64,000 bases of DNA from Acheta domesticus. Taxonomy: Eukaryota > Arthropoda > Insecta > Orthoptera > Gryllidae. The notes under the pieces were generated by a model, which worked only from the letters and a program-made list of their open reading frames with translations, had not been told where the DNA came from and did not search any database. Below are positions 12,121 through 23,622 of this stretch, piece by piece. Numbering within the stretch: the stretch's first letter is position 1; every line of letters begins with the position of its first letter. The translations under genes and the position numbers were made by a program. Location: positions 59,938,768 through 60,002,767 of the forward strand of contig JAHLJT010009419.1 in the NCBI GenBank assembly GCA_031308135.1, read 5' to 3'.

Positions 12121-13040
12121 TACGCTTGTGTAATTTAAATTTGTTAAAGTAATACTATAGAGTATAACATTAAATGTTGCATTTTTGGCGAAAATATTTC
12201 ATCATTAAGAGAGACACAAGTGAACTCCTTTCTTAATTAAAAGTAAGTGACATTCACATATTTGAAGACATTGCTTGAATGTTTCAGTAAATATTGTAAA
12301 TGTTTTATTAAAAAGACTGATTTTCGGGTAGAATAAATTTTCAGAACAATTCGAGGCTACAGTAAACGATTCGTCGACCCCCGCAAATATCTTTAAGATA
12401 ATATAACTATATTTATTAGTTGAGTATTGACTAGAATAAGTAGTTTATTTAATATAAAGGAAATGAATTAAACATTTAAAAACGATTCAGTAACGCTAAA
12501 CGCGGTACCGAAGTGAAAAATGTTTCAATAAAGTTATTGTACTTTATATCTAACATATCACAAATACATTCAACATGCTTATTATTTATTTATTTACTCC
12601 TGCTGACAAATTATTTCTACTACAGCGGATTATCTGGCCCTAACGATGGAACCGGGTACACCACGAGGGAAAAAGAAACGAACGGTACATGGCTCTTGGT
12701 TTTTATGTTCTGCTTAGGGACTTCAGTTGATGGGATGAGACAGTGGAACCAACAGACCCGAATTGGTGACCTCTAAAATTATCATTCTGGCAGTTGACAA
12801 TCCAATTGACCTTTTGTTACACTTTTGATTTAGCATATTGATAACGAGTAGAACGCTACAGGATTTATTTTAGTATTATTATATCATTATTTTCTTGTAT
12901 TACAATTAGTTAACAGCCAGTCATTAAAATAGAATCAAGCGCCATTCCTGCATTTGAGTAACACTTTACTACCCCAACTTCTGCTGAGGTATACAAATTA
13001 GAACAGGTAATGATGTAAATTTTGTACGAAGCACTCGTGA
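12121..13040. other. Unassigned DNA
   Basis: An 87-codon open frame at 12513-12776 (+) contains a less AT-rich patch from about 12625 preceded by TTTCTACTACAG. That could be an exon edge, but the peptide resembles nothing I know. Otherwise nothing seen. Confidence 0.4.
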
Positions 13041-13049
13041 GAGCCACTA

Positions 13050-13290
13050 AGTGTGCGGCAGATGCAAAAGCAATTTCCCGTTCCATCGGGTGAGCGCAAG
13101 CGAGCCACTCACCCGCCTCCGCCGTCGCTGCGTCATCACATCCCCTTCAAGGGACGCTCACCCCTCATCTCTGGCGGCGCTCACCTCCGGCGGCCCGGCG
13201 CGTCCCGGCCCGGCCCGGCCCGGCCCCGCCTTGCCCCGCTCTGCCCGGCGACGAGCCAAGAAAAAGCGGGGGCGCTCTTCAAAACACGTT
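13050..13290 (+). repeat. GC-rich minisatellite patch
   Basis: A sharp GC-rich block in AT-rich DNA, with a CCCGG pentamer run at about 13203-13227 and GGCGGCGCTCACC-like motifs. The open frames across it (80 and 154 codons) are Pro/Arg/Ala-rich translations of the repeat and not credible proteins. Confidence 0.7.
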
Positions 13291-13510
13291 TAAAAGCGAA
13301 ACCGACTTTATTGCGCTCGAAAATTGCTTCGTGGAACAGGAGCTCGCGTTGCGGCCTCGCCTCAAGTTTAACGCCAGAGGTCGGTGAATTATCGGATGCT
13401 GGGATGGAAGTTTGTAGAGGAAATTTTAAAAATTTCTGCGTTTCTTATAGTACACGTTGTTTCGGTTGTCAACATAATTTTTTGTCTAAAAGAGCGGGAA
13501 TGCGTGACAT

Positions 13511-13812
13511 AGCCTAAAGGATGGCTCATTGGTAACCTACTACCTTCCCGTGGTGTGGTCCCGGGTTCGATGCCCGGTCGAGACAAAAATAGAGTTGTAG
13601 CTTTCCTTTAAAATTGTCCCGGTTTCTGTAGCTGTGTGACAAAGGAAAGATCAGGCAGGCAGGTCATGCTAGGTACGGCGAAGAGAAATCATGTTCGCTA
13701 CATGCCACTCTTACCCTAAGCATGGGCATTTAACTAGGTCCAGTAAAGAGGGACACAGCTGGCCGGCAAAGTTGGACTATGGGCCCAAAATGACAAGTAC
13801 ATACATACATGC
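13511..13812 (+). repeat. tRNA-derived SINE2
   Basis: The tRNA-like head has an A-box-like TGGCTCATTGGTA (about 13522) and a B-box GGTTCGATGCC at 13564-13574 inside a good T-arm-like stem (CCGGG...CCCGG). A tRNA-unrelated body follows, ending in a short ACAT repeat tail (about 13798-13810). It differs from SINE1 in the body. Only one copy seen here. Confidence 0.8.
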
Positions 13813-14041
13813 ACGAGATACCGAAACTTTTCCTCCTATTAGGGTTATTACTCAATAACTACTCAGATTTAAAACTAATGGTGCTACGAGACACGAGTAC
13901 ATAATGACTCCATAATAAGTACACAATAGATGAGAGTACATAATTTCTCGCATTATTGGAAACTTTTGCAATTTTCCAGGATTCAGATATTTCAGCGAAA
14001 ATCGTACCTGAACCACTTATATAACCACTTATATAAGTTAA

Positions 14042-14047
14042 TTATAT

Positions 14048-14093
<46 letters not shown>
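14042..14093. repeat. (TA)n microsatellite
   Basis: About 50 bp of TA repeats, directly before the head of SINE3. Confidence 0.95.
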
Positions 14094-14095
<2 letters not shown>

Positions 14096-14492
14096 GGGTC
14101 GTGGCAGCGTAGTGGTTAGCGCTTGCTAACCTGAGGGACCCGGGTTCAAATCCCAGCATGGCTGGGGATTTTTATCCGATGATGTCCTATTCAGGGTTCA
14201 CTCAGCCTTCTTTCCAAATGAGTACCAATATTTACTGGCTTTATTAACAGTAAATATTGGGTAAAAAGGTGTCCGGTTGAAGCATGACGCTTGCCACGCC
14301 ATCTTCACCCCACTTCCAACCACTAGAACGAACATCTACGAATACCCGTTACATTCTGCTGTACAGAGGGCCTTGTAAGTGGGGATAAACCGGAAAAAAA
14401 TGGCTGAAAGAGGAGTTCTAACCTCCTCTAACCCTAAGCAGGACAATCCTGCAGCACTAAAGTGCAAAGGGTAAATTAATTAATTAATTAAT
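14096..14492 (+). repeat. tRNA-derived SINE3
   Basis: The head has an A-box-like GTAGTGGTTAGCGC (about 14109) and a perfect B-box GGTTCAAATCC at 14143-14153. The ~300-bp body is unrelated to SINE1 or SINE2, and the tail is (ATTA)n at about 14472-14492. It appears inserted at a (TA)n tract, with R303-like sequence following. Confidence 0.85.
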
Positions 14493-14499
14493 TATAAGT

Positions 14500-15245
14500 A
14501 TATACTTATACTTTCCACTTAAGACAAAAAAATAGTAAGAATATTTACAGCAGTTTTTGAGAAAATCATGTTTTTAAAATTGCTTTTATCTCAAGCAAAA
14601 TAACCTGAAAATAACTCACATTTTGCAAAAAATGACATAATGTGTTTAAAAATTTAATTTCGAAGAGCAGATTTCAGAAAGTAATAGCACTACAAAATGT
14701 CTAGGACTTTTGCGTCCTCGTCAGTTTCTTAATCTCTTTGCTCTGATCTAAAAGACATTCTCTCCCATTTCCCCAAATCGTCCGTCCCTTATAATAGAAT
14801 TGAAACCTCTATTTAAAAATATTATACACGAGCAAAACCTGGCACTATATACAAATTTTCATGGAAAAATCTAAAGTGTTTTTGAGAATGTCGTTCGAGC
14901 GTTTCTGAAGATGCGCAATTTTCAGATTATATTCACGAAAAACGTTTGATATTTCGAGAAACTTGATGAGAAATCATATCAAACTATTCTACTCACAAAT
15001 TCAATAATGAACATTAAATAAATCCCATAATTATACAAATGCAATAATTACATTTGTGTAATTTTCGAAAAATCTAAAGAATAAATCGGAATTACTGTTA
15101 TTCACTGCAATAAGCATCATCTCCACAAAAGTTTAAAGAAAAAAAAAGCTGCTTTTGAGAAATCTTGGTTTAATATTGCCCATATTTTGCTCAAAATCGC
15201 GCGAAAACTTTTTCGCGCAAATGTGCATGTTATTAAGTATATAAC
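14500..15245 (+). repeat. R303 interspersed repeat, copy a
   Basis: Matches the fuller copy at 59005-60590. It includes TTTTTGAGAAAATCATG, an R303-type start near 14683 (GCACTAC), ACAAATTTTCATGGAAAA, a GTCGTTCGAGCG-like block and a second monomer joint near 15131 (AAAAGTTTAAAGAAAAAA). No coding capacity. Confidence 0.65.
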
Positions 15246-15283
15246 TAATTAGTTATTATTGATCCATAATTAAGTAAGGAGCT

Positions 15284-15490
15284 AACGGGCGGTGACTCGT
15301 TGGTGGGAGATACCTGGTTGAGAATACCCCGCTAGCCATCGAGAAGGTCGGTGCCGGATCTCGCCGTCCAGCGGGGAAGATCATAGCCACCTCCCGCGAT
15401 CAAAACATGCACTTCACTTACGGGAATAATACGGGACCTACGCAGATCACTTACGGGACCTACCCAGTTGACGCGCCCGGAAACCAATCA
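15284..15490 (+). repeat. SINE1 copy, 3' part only
   Basis: Matches the last ~200 bp of SINE1: the GGTGGGAGATACCTGGTTG block, the CCAGCGGGGAAGATCA block, the TTGCACTAC-type block and the GCCCGGAA...AATCA end. The 5' two-thirds is absent, as is usual for truncated retroposons. Confidence 0.8.
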
Positions 15491-15494
15491 TTCG

Positions 15495-15880
15495 TGCACA
15501 AACTCAGCGTTTCAATTTCCCGCCTTAATAGACCCTCTGTGGTGTCACAGCGCCTTATGACATATAATACGAATTTCCCTCTCAGTAGTCTGTGGCCGAC
15601 GCGTCGCCGCCACCTCCGCTGTCAACAGGGAAGTTGTGCGAGTGGATGGGGAAGGGTGGGGTTTGCTGACGTCTGGGCGGCCAGCTGCAGCTGACATCAC
15701 AGTGAGCCTCGCGGAGTGCATGAGAACTGTCGTGTCATGTGCCTGCTGGAGGTTGTGTTTTAAGTTTGAAACGAGCAGGGTGCATGTAGTCCACTAGACT
15801 CTATTTAGAAGACTTCCGGCCAGTCTACAAGGTCGACGGCGACGAGGGACTGACAAATACTCTGTGAAACCAGACCTATC
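15495..15880. other. Unassigned, moderately GC-rich DNA
   Basis: Includes a patch near 15595-15710 with GACGCGTCGCCGCC and several GC-rich stretches. The tail of the 95-codon frame at 15407-15694 overlaps SINE1. No gene recognised. Confidence 0.45.
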
Positions 15881-15884
15881 CTAT

Positions 15885-16590
15885 CTTTATTTAGCATTTC
15901 GGTTTTTGTTCCACTCCCTTCTCAGCTGCTACCTATCCGCACATAAGAGTTTTTCGCATTTACCAGTTCTTATGTCTCCTAATAATAGAGTGAAAACATG
16001 GCTAGGAATAATTTAGAGGAGTAAAACTAGTTCTATACACAAATTTTCATTGAAAAATTGGAGCATATTTTCAGAAAATGTCGTTTGAGTGTTCCTGAAA
16101 AATGGCAATTTGCACTAATTGTTTGCACAGAAAACTTTTTCTTTTACAGAAGTAGTTTTGGAGAAAATCATAAGAAATTATGTAAAGCACTTGAAATTCA
16201 AGGTCAAATTCAACAGTGGATAAAAATCCTTCGTAATGTATATATTAACGACGTGAATGTTGTACCAATAAATTTACAAATTATAAAATACTTCCACAAT
16301 TTCAAGAATGTTTTCATAATCTCAAAGCTCTGACTTGAGCCAGCTCGGTTGGAAAATATTTATTTTGCCAAATATTTTGCGAATAATGTATGAGCTAGTG
16401 TTGTCCACCGACGGACGGACCAACAGAGGGTCCTATATTTTGAGAAACACCTTTTCGGTATCGGGTGACAATAAAGCCGTATTTTCTTTTGAATATCGAA
16501 ATCGATTCTTCGTAGCATTACATAACGTTATCTATACTACTTACATTGTTCCTTACATTGCTCCCATTACTCCGTATTGTGACACGTAGT
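15885..16590 (+). repeat. R303 repeat, copy b with 3' end
   Basis: Contains the R303 block ACAAATTTTCATTGAAAAA, TGTCGTTTGAGTGTTCCTG, the monomer body, and the unique 3' region: CTCAAAGCTCTGACTTGAGC, the (GGAC) run at about 16410, a TTTTCGGTATC block and a GCATTACATAACG block. The 3' region matches 34185-34458 and 60230-60590. Confidence 0.75.
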
Positions 16591-16854
16591 AGTCAATGCT
16601 AACAAATAGTCCCGCGATTGCATCCTCCCACAAGAACCAGTTCCCAGACTACAAAGACCACGCAAATAGTGACAGTTATTCATAATATCACTGAGTGATT
16701 TATAATGTATCAAGTATAAATTGCATGTTAGAATTAAGCGTAAAGATAGGAATAGTTGTAAGTCCAAGATAACTTAGATATTAAGTACCCTCACCGTAAC
16801 GTATTTTTACCCAGTATAAAGTAATAAATTAAATAAATACGTACGTGTACGAGA

Positions 16855-17060
16855 AAGGAACTAGTGATGCTACTCAATGGCACAGACTTTCTCATATTAG
16901 GTAGTTTCCTAGTTAGGTAGGTTAGGTAGTTTTGAATCGGAACTAACTCTATTCTCCCCCCCACACACACCGTCTTCCCAGCTGCTGTCAGCTAAAATTC
17001 CTACCACCGCCTCTCGCTGTCCCTGCGCTGCTCTCAGGACATGCAGAAACCCTTCCCGCT
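16855..17060 (+). repeat. R303 repeat, copy c (5' end only)
   Basis: Starts with AACTAGTGATGCTAC, matching the R303 starts near 21618 and 59010 (AACTAGTGGTGCTAC). It continues through a CAGACTTTCTCATATTAGGT block and a CAGCTGCTGTCAGCTAAAA block. The monomers do not follow. Confidence 0.6.
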
Positions 17061-18930
17061 TCCCGATTTCCTCGTTGGTCTATCTCGGCCCTGTACCTTT
17101 ACTTATTGACCTTTAGTATCCATTTGCTCATCACGGTCCTTGTACCATTGTTCTCGGTGTAGGGATCCACTTCCTCAATTTACATACACCTTGACATAAA
17201 AGGAAAAAGGGAACCATGTCTTAGCCTGTCAGTCCAAGAGATTATTCTCTTTGTCTTATTCTACGGATGTTATTCCGTTTATGCGTACACATCATAGAAC
17301 ATAAAGTATAGAACGAATGCGAATGAGAACATATTTTTCATGTATTTTTAACGCCCCTCTTTCATTGAAACTTGCGAAAAACTATTCAAATCACAAAGGA
17401 AAAGTAAATATATGAAGTATACATAAGTCAATATTCAAAATATATTAAATTAATTATATATATAATATTAAAATTAAGTCAATATTCAATATTATTCTCA
17501 TGTAGTTTGCACGCTCGCCACGTACTCGCATCAGCGCGACCCGGAAGCATTGATTTGATCAGGGGAGGAGCGAGCGAGTGCCTGGCAATTTGCCATGCTC
17601 ATGTGGAGTGATTGTTGACTACTCTGCAAGTCCTTCCCCTTTAGTACCACCTCATGCAGCCCTCGCAGAAGGGTAGAAAATGATTGATGACTTAACCTGA
17701 ATTTCTCATTTCGTTTAGGAAATTACTTTGGGACGTGAATGTATGAATACTTCAGGATGCAAAGTACGGAATGAATATGGGTAACACTACTAAAAGAATA
17801 AGAAAATTCAGAAGAAAAAATTGTAATCCAATTTGATTTTAAACTATTCACCTTTCAATGTTCATAATTTGGCATTTAGATATATCTCAATACCTTTGGA
17901 CAGTTCATATTTAATTTCGTAGCTTACCTCATTTTATGAAAAAAAAACTTTTTGATACTGGAGATAACTAAATTAATAAATTTGTTAGAACTCCTCTTTA
18001 ATGCCATTAAAATTTATAAAAACATGACGTCAAAACTCTTCGAATATTTAAGTCGTCTTCTGCGTAGAGCCGAATGTCATACCAAAATTATTGATTTTTT
18101 CAGTATGTTAATGTGGGTACTTTGTTAGTACGAATAAGTGTATATTTTAATCCTGAATCAGATTCAGATACTGCTTAAAAGGAAGGCAGGTGTAAACAAC
18201 TACATTTTTATTTGACAGTTCACTTGCAGTTATTGCAAACAGATAGTGGAAAGGAAATACGGATCGAAATCTTACATGGGCTGAGAGGAGAGGATTTGTG
18301 TTCTCAAATCAGCTTCGAATCTATCTCTGTTGAGCATTTAATAGTATATGAAGTGTTCTAAAATAATGCCAGCAATTCATTTTAAGGTTTATTTTTATTT
18401 ATAATGTAATTTTCCGTTATTTTACTTATAACTTACATTAATTGTAAACAGCACTTTACCATTTTAATAATTTTGTGACCCATTTAAGATGTTAAAAACA
18501 TACTTTTCTTGCAAATATTTAAAAACAAATGTTAATAAAAAATTTCAATACTATTTTTGCCATTTATTGTATTTACTTGGGGAATTGTGAGGACCATCTA
18601 TTATATGTGTTCTTTCCTGAAACGTTATTAAAAATACTGACATAAAAAGCATTAATTTTAATATACAATTAATTTTTTAAACTTTTTTGATAGTGTTTCT
18701 TGTCAATAAATACATGCAGTTTATTAGAAAATTGGTTAGTGTGTCCCGATAAATCTGTTGTGCGTTTAATAGGAAAAATTATGGTAAATTGTACTGCAAA
18801 ATAATAGGCGAATAAATGAATTTTTGCATTTGTTTATACGTAAGAATGTAATGGTATAGGAGGCTTTGGAAACGATTGAACCTCGGAAAGTCTTCCCACG
18901 TCTCTACTTTATCCTCCACAAATTTCTCTT
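17061..18930. other. Unassigned AT-rich DNA
   Basis: No gene or known repeat recognised. A TA-rich run occurs near 17451-17470. Confidence 0.5.
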
Positions 18931-18934
18931 AGAG

Positions 18935-19005
18935 TGACCGAAATATGAATCCAGACTGTAGTGGAAAGTTAACGCGCTGGCCACTACGCTCCATCTCGCT
19001 TCTCT
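18935..19005 (-). repeat. Possible degenerate tRNA-like SINE head
   Basis: On the minus strand an A-box-like GTAGTGGCCAGCGCGTTAAC is followed ~25 bases later by a weak B-box-like GGATTCATATT. The spacing resembles the SINE3 head. Too decayed to assign with confidence, and no body recognised. Confidence 0.35.
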
Positions 19006-19134
19006 TTGATTATGAAATTGGATATCATCGAAGAAGATTATGACCTGAGACAACGGTGATCTTGAAAATTCCATGCCTCTCTTGTGGCTTTGTTTCCTTT
19101 AAGAGTTTTAGCAGTGTTGTTATTTTAGTTTCGC

Positions 19135-20105
19135 AAAGTGCCGCTGGGTGCAGCCCCTGCCTCTACCCGACTCCTCTTTCCACGCCGCCCCCGCCTCCTC
19201 CAGCGCCGTCACCAACCCTTCCTGCAGCTCCTCTGAGCCTTCCTGCCCCCGACTCCGCTCCCTGCCACCGCAAGCCCCACCCCCTTTTCCACGCCATCCC
19301 CGCATTGCCCCTCTTCGGCGTTATCATTCAACGCCCGCACTTCTCTCACATCCGCCGTCGCCCGTCGCCACCTCAGCCACCCGCCGCCCCCGCCATTTCT
19401 CGTGACCGCCGCCGTCCCTCGTTTTCGCCACCGCCCTCGTCTACCCGTTTCCCTCCCCCTCCCCCTCCCCGTCTTTGCTCCACACGCTCCCATCACGCCT
19501 CCGCCCTGCCTTGCCCTGCCAAGCTCACTCCCCCCTGAAACACCCACTCCTCTATCTCGTATCTCCACCGCCCCGTCACCCGTCCCTTCCTCTCCGTGAC
19601 CGTTTCACCACCGCCCCAGTCTGCCCCTTCCCCGCCTTCTCCGCGTCGCGTGACACCCCCACCTCGCCCCATTCCCGCCCAGCCTTTGCGCCATCTCCAA
19701 CACGCCTTCACCCACGCCTCGCCATCCCGACCCCATGTCCCTCCCCCCCGAAAGCTCTTTCTCACCCCAAACTCATGTCTCCACTCCTCCGTCATCCTTC
19801 CCCTACTCTCCTTCCTCCAACTCCGCTCGGACTCTCCTTTCCTCCGCCACACACTGTTCCTGTACCTCACCCATCCTACCTTACCCTTCCCCGCGCCTGC
19901 GCTCCTCCTACCTCTGTCCTGTTCCCACCTCTTGGCCGAAACCCTGTCCTCCCCTTCGCCCACCGCCACCCTCGCGCTACCCCCGCACCGCCCCCGCGCC
20001 GCGCCAGCACCGTTTGTCGGCGCCTCGGAGCTCGGGTTCCAGTTTCCCTCTGGAGAGACGAGAACCGACGGCGCCTAACTGCATTAGTGCGGGGGAGGGG
20101 GCGAA
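19135..20105 (+). repeat. 1-kb pyrimidine-rich (C/T) island
   Basis: The plus strand is strongly pyrimidine-biased with CCTCC, CCGCC and CCCTTCC motifs. Because stop codons are depleted, long overlapping frames appear on both strands: 251 codons at 19475-20230 (+), 170 and 160 codons (+), 158 and 139 codons (-). All are Pro/Ser/His/Arg-rich or Gly/Arg/Glu-rich with no domain. It could be a promoter-like or exonic low-complexity region, or expanded polypyrimidine DNA. I do not call a gene. Confidence 0.7.
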
Positions 20106-20230
20106 GGTTTTCAGAGAGCCTGCTTTTGGCCTGGGAGCTTCCATGCTTCTCCATTGCTTTTCGAAGGGCAAGCACAGCCGTTTCTACATACCCTACTTTC
20201 AAATTTTGTTTTCTGAAGCTGATGAAATAA

Positions 20231-21610
20231 CAAGCGGTGAAACGTGATGGTATAAAAATATATTCGGATAAAATTATTAGAATAAATAAGAACATAAAGC
20301 AAAGGCTAAATCTCGAAAGTTTAAATTATCTCGTCCTCCTCCTAAAAGAAGTTTATTCTTTCCCTCACATTCAATACTTGATGCTACATCATTTGATTGC
20401 AGCAATAGTTCTTGTACATATATCTAAACTGTTTAATCTCTAATGCAAAAGTGTGGTTATAAACCACTCATCCAGAAAAAATAATACTTACGTCAAGGAA
20501 TAAGCATTTATTATTCTTGTCTCCACGGTCTAGAGAAGATTTGCTACCCAAATGAAGAGCTTATTTCCCAAGTGACGTATCTCCACGAAACACAATTTTT
20601 CAGAAGGGGAATGTATTTTCATTCATTTGGAAACAAGAATCATTCGCTACTTGCGTTGTAGCTAGAAGCGGGCTCTCTTTCATAAGTAGATTGTAAAAGT
20701 ACGATAACTAAGTTTATGACTGATATTAATAAACATAATTTTTTCTCCCCCAGACGCTGCAAACTCTGGTAATAAAGGCTACGCGATTGTAAAACCTTAG
20801 ATATCTGAACAACGCTTGTTTATTAATATTTAAGATTGTACCAACGTCATCAGCATCATATGAATTCACATGGCTGAAATGGAGACATTTAGACTTGCAA
20901 CAGAAAGCTTTGCAATATCGTGGAACTTAAGTTGTGCTAATTGTAACAATGAAAAACAAAGACAACAACGGTTTGAGTGCAGTGTCAAATGTGCGAGTGT
21001 GAAGTAAAGGTCTCTTGATTGCTTCTGCAGCATTTGTTTGCCGATGCTAAGTGTTTCATCGCTTTAAGTTCGTACTTTGTTTCTGTAAAAAGTTTAATGT
21101 ATGGATGTATTTGCAATTGTGCATTTCCCCATTATATATCTGTGCCTTGACTGTGTAAATAGTAGTACATCTGTGTTGTATTGAGTGTTTCTTTTTCTTT
21201 ACATGTTTGTGCTTTACTTTTTCTCTGCAAAGAGTGTGTTTTTCCCTGTATTGTTTGAGTGCGCTGTAGTCTATATCTCTGTGTTTCCCCATTGCATGTT
21301 TGTCCGTACTTCTCCGTAAATAGACTGGTGTATATTATATTTTTGTGATTTTTATTGTGTATACTGTTTCATTGTGTGTATTATTATGTTAGTATGTGTA
21401 ATTAAGTGTATTTATTATATTGCTAATGTGTAGCTTGCAGCCTGCATCCCATGAACCATGCCACTTGCAGCTAATGGTCTTTTGCATTCCCCACATAACA
21501 TCAAGTTTGTACACGTGACTATGAGGCAGTACTAAATGTAAGAATCCGCGTATTAGACGAGAATGTTTCAGCAGTAAAATATTGATTGCAGGATTCTGTA
21601 GGAAAATCTG
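20231..21610. other. Unassigned DNA
   Basis: No gene recognised. From about 21060 to 21430 the plus strand is T/G-rich with repeated TGTGT, CTGTG and TTTCCCC-like phrases, a loose low-complexity tract. Confidence 0.5.
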
Positions 21611-21611
21611 A

Positions 21612-22190
21612 TTAATAAACTAATGGTGCTATAGTATGCCACAAACCATCTCGTACTAGTTAGTTTTCTACTCTCTTTATTCTACGCTAGCTTATTGGTA
21701 TTGCCCCACCCTCTTACAAGCTGTTACCTGCCACAGCCTAAAATAATTTTTTATTAAAATTTCTAAATTATTCGGTCCTCTAATCGTAGTAAAATTTAAA
21801 TACGACTTTACGAGTATTACACAAGAGTAAAACATGGTCCTATAGACAAATTTTCATTGAAAAGTATGTAGTTTGTTTCTGAGAAAATGCAATTTCAGCG
21901 TTCCTCAAAACACGCAACTTTGAGCTCATTTTACTAGAAAAATTTTAACTTTTCGAGAAAATCAGAAATAATTTGAAGCACTTGGATTTTGATTGAATAT
22001 GCATAGTATAAAATTGTAAAAAATGTATAAAATTTCCCGTAAGGTAAACATGAATGACATGAGAGATATTTAAGAAAAATATAGTTGTGTAGTTTTTCAA
22101 AATTCAAAAGAATACATCAAAATTGCATTTATTCATTTAATGGAGTGCAATCAGCACTATTCGTATGAAACGATTCAAGGTTACATCCAT
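21612..22190 (+). repeat. R303 repeat, copy d (5' end plus monomers)
   Basis: Starts AAACTAATGGTGCTAT, runs through the CATCTCGTACTAGTTAG and ACAAGCTGTTACCTGCC blocks, then ACAAATTTTCATTGAAAAGT and AACTTTTCGAGAAAATCA. It ends in the monomer tail with AAAAGAATACATCAAAATTG and the AATCAGCACTAT block. The 3' region is absent. Confidence 0.7.
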
Positions 22191-23248
22191 AATAAAAATA
22201 GTTAAAATGGTGTTGTGAAATGTTTCACTTCACGTCACTGGCGCATACAACGTGTGTCCTTTTAAGTCCCAACCCTTCTTTTTTTGTTATCCAAACAGCC
22301 ATCTTATTTAAGTGGCTTGCTGGCTTTTTAACGCCACCAAAACTTCGTTGAAACTTTTCCGCGCAGTGCGCGCACAGTTGTAAGCTCATTACTGAATTCT
22401 GTTGGATATTAATTTTGCGAATGGTTGCAAAGTTTTTTGTTACGTGAAACTTATCGTTTTGTTTGGTACCATCAATGTCCGTATGTTACTGGTAGGTCGC
22501 AATTTCTTTCATGTTGCCAAGAAATTTGAGAAAAGTGCTTGTATTCCTGTACTGAGAATGTGTCGGTGAATGTGCCGGTGCCTCCGCCTTCTCAAAGGCT
22601 CGTCACGGAGCGTTCTCAAAAGAGAGGATTCTGCAGCATCGCGGGGCGAGCTGTATCGAATTCCTCTCGCCTCTTTTGAAATAGAGTATGAGGAATGTGT
22701 TTTGGTACTTTGGAGAGTCCTCGGGAACTTTTCTTTTATTTCTGCCCGTGTTGTTCAACACGTTACTGCTGCATGTGCGCCAACAAGGCGGCAGGGCGCT
22801 TTAAATGCCCAGGAGAATATCTCGCTCGAAGACGAGGCGGAGAGCGTGCGCTTGTTTTCTCGCTTTTGTTCGTGTAAGTGCAAAAGCGAACAGTAGCGCT
22901 TCCGGCGTTCGATAGTTTGGAAAATGTACTCCCTGGCGGCCAAAAACTTTCCCTATGGAAGGAGTTCAAAGACCTCCTTGCAGTTGAATCTACATATCAG
23001 GGAGGTGAAAGAAGAAGAAAATGTGAGTGAGTAAAAGGTGATTCTTAGAATAAAAAATGATCCGAAATCTATGAAGGGAAGTTCTAGAGGCGAAGCATTT
23101 AAACAGAAACTGAAGTTGAGTTCAAATTATTTATTTTTATATGCTGTTTATTTATAAGAAACTGTGACAGTCTCGACGTGACGTATATCTGTAGTGTCTA
23201 ATGTCGAATGTCGGCATTTCCCATTTGTACTTGAATACGCTTGTACAT
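22191..23248. other. Unassigned DNA with a less AT-rich patch
   Basis: 22560-22930 is less AT-rich than its surroundings and holds a 108-codon open frame (22570-22896, +) plus shadows. The peptide has several Cys residues near its end but no arrangement I recognise. I see no other support for a gene. Confidence 0.4.
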
Positions 23249-23259
23249 GAAAAAACGCG
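23249..23259 (+). repeat. Left target-site duplication of LINE
   Basis: GAAAAAACGCG occurs here and again at 25704-25714, exactly flanking the LINE insertion. Confidence 0.85.
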
Positions 23260-23261
23260 GA

Positions 23262-23553
23262 AGAGGAATTAACCTTCTGAACACAGCGCTTAAACTAACA
23301 ACAAAAACTATCACACAAGTAATAGAAAACTTAATAGAATGGAAAGAAGAACAGCGAGGATTCAGAAGAGGAAGATCATGTAATGATGGGATCTTCATTA
23401 TACGACAAATTGTTGAGAAATCTCTGGAATTCGACAAACTTGCATATATGTGTTTCGTAGACATACAGAAAGCATTTGACAGCGTATGCCTTGTAGATAT
23501 AGTAAGATTATTAAAGAAAGAAAATATCCCCTGCAACCTTATTAAACTCATAG

Positions 23554-23556
<3 letters not shown>
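23262..23556 (+). pseudogene. LINE reverse transcriptase, N-terminal piece
   Basis: This piece encodes GINLLNTALK, then EEQRGFRRGRSCNDGIF, then VDIQKAFDSV. These are the finger motifs and the first catalytic Asp region (FVDIQKAFD) of non-LTR reverse transcriptase. The upstream methionines belong to flanking host DNA, so the frame is open across the insertion point only by chance. Translation runs into TA repeats (Ile-Tyr-Ile...) at 23557. The protein resumes at 24713. Nothing between motif blocks seems to be lost apart from the interruption. Confidence 0.9.

Positions 23557-23619
<63 letters not shown>
23557..23619. repeat. (TA)n tract, left of foldback element
   Basis: 63 bp of AT repeats inside the LINE coding sequence, ending at the CAGGGTG end of the foldback element. 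A matching tract lies on the other side. It probably grew from the TA target dinucleotide. Confidence 0.95.

Positions 23620-23622
<3 letters not shown>

Noticed and set aside
13053..13517. 154-codon frame across the GC-rich minisatellite
   Set aside because: Its first half is translated CCCGG repeats and the rest has no motif.
14096..14170. Functional tRNA gene from the good A- and B-boxes
   Set aside because: The acceptor stem does not close, and a long tRNA-unrelated body with a simple tail follows, which is SINE structure.
19475..20230. 251-codon open frame in the pyrimidine-rich island
   Set aside because: Stops are depleted on both strands by base composition. Several overlapping frames are equally long, and the peptide is low-complexity Pro/Ser/His with no domain.
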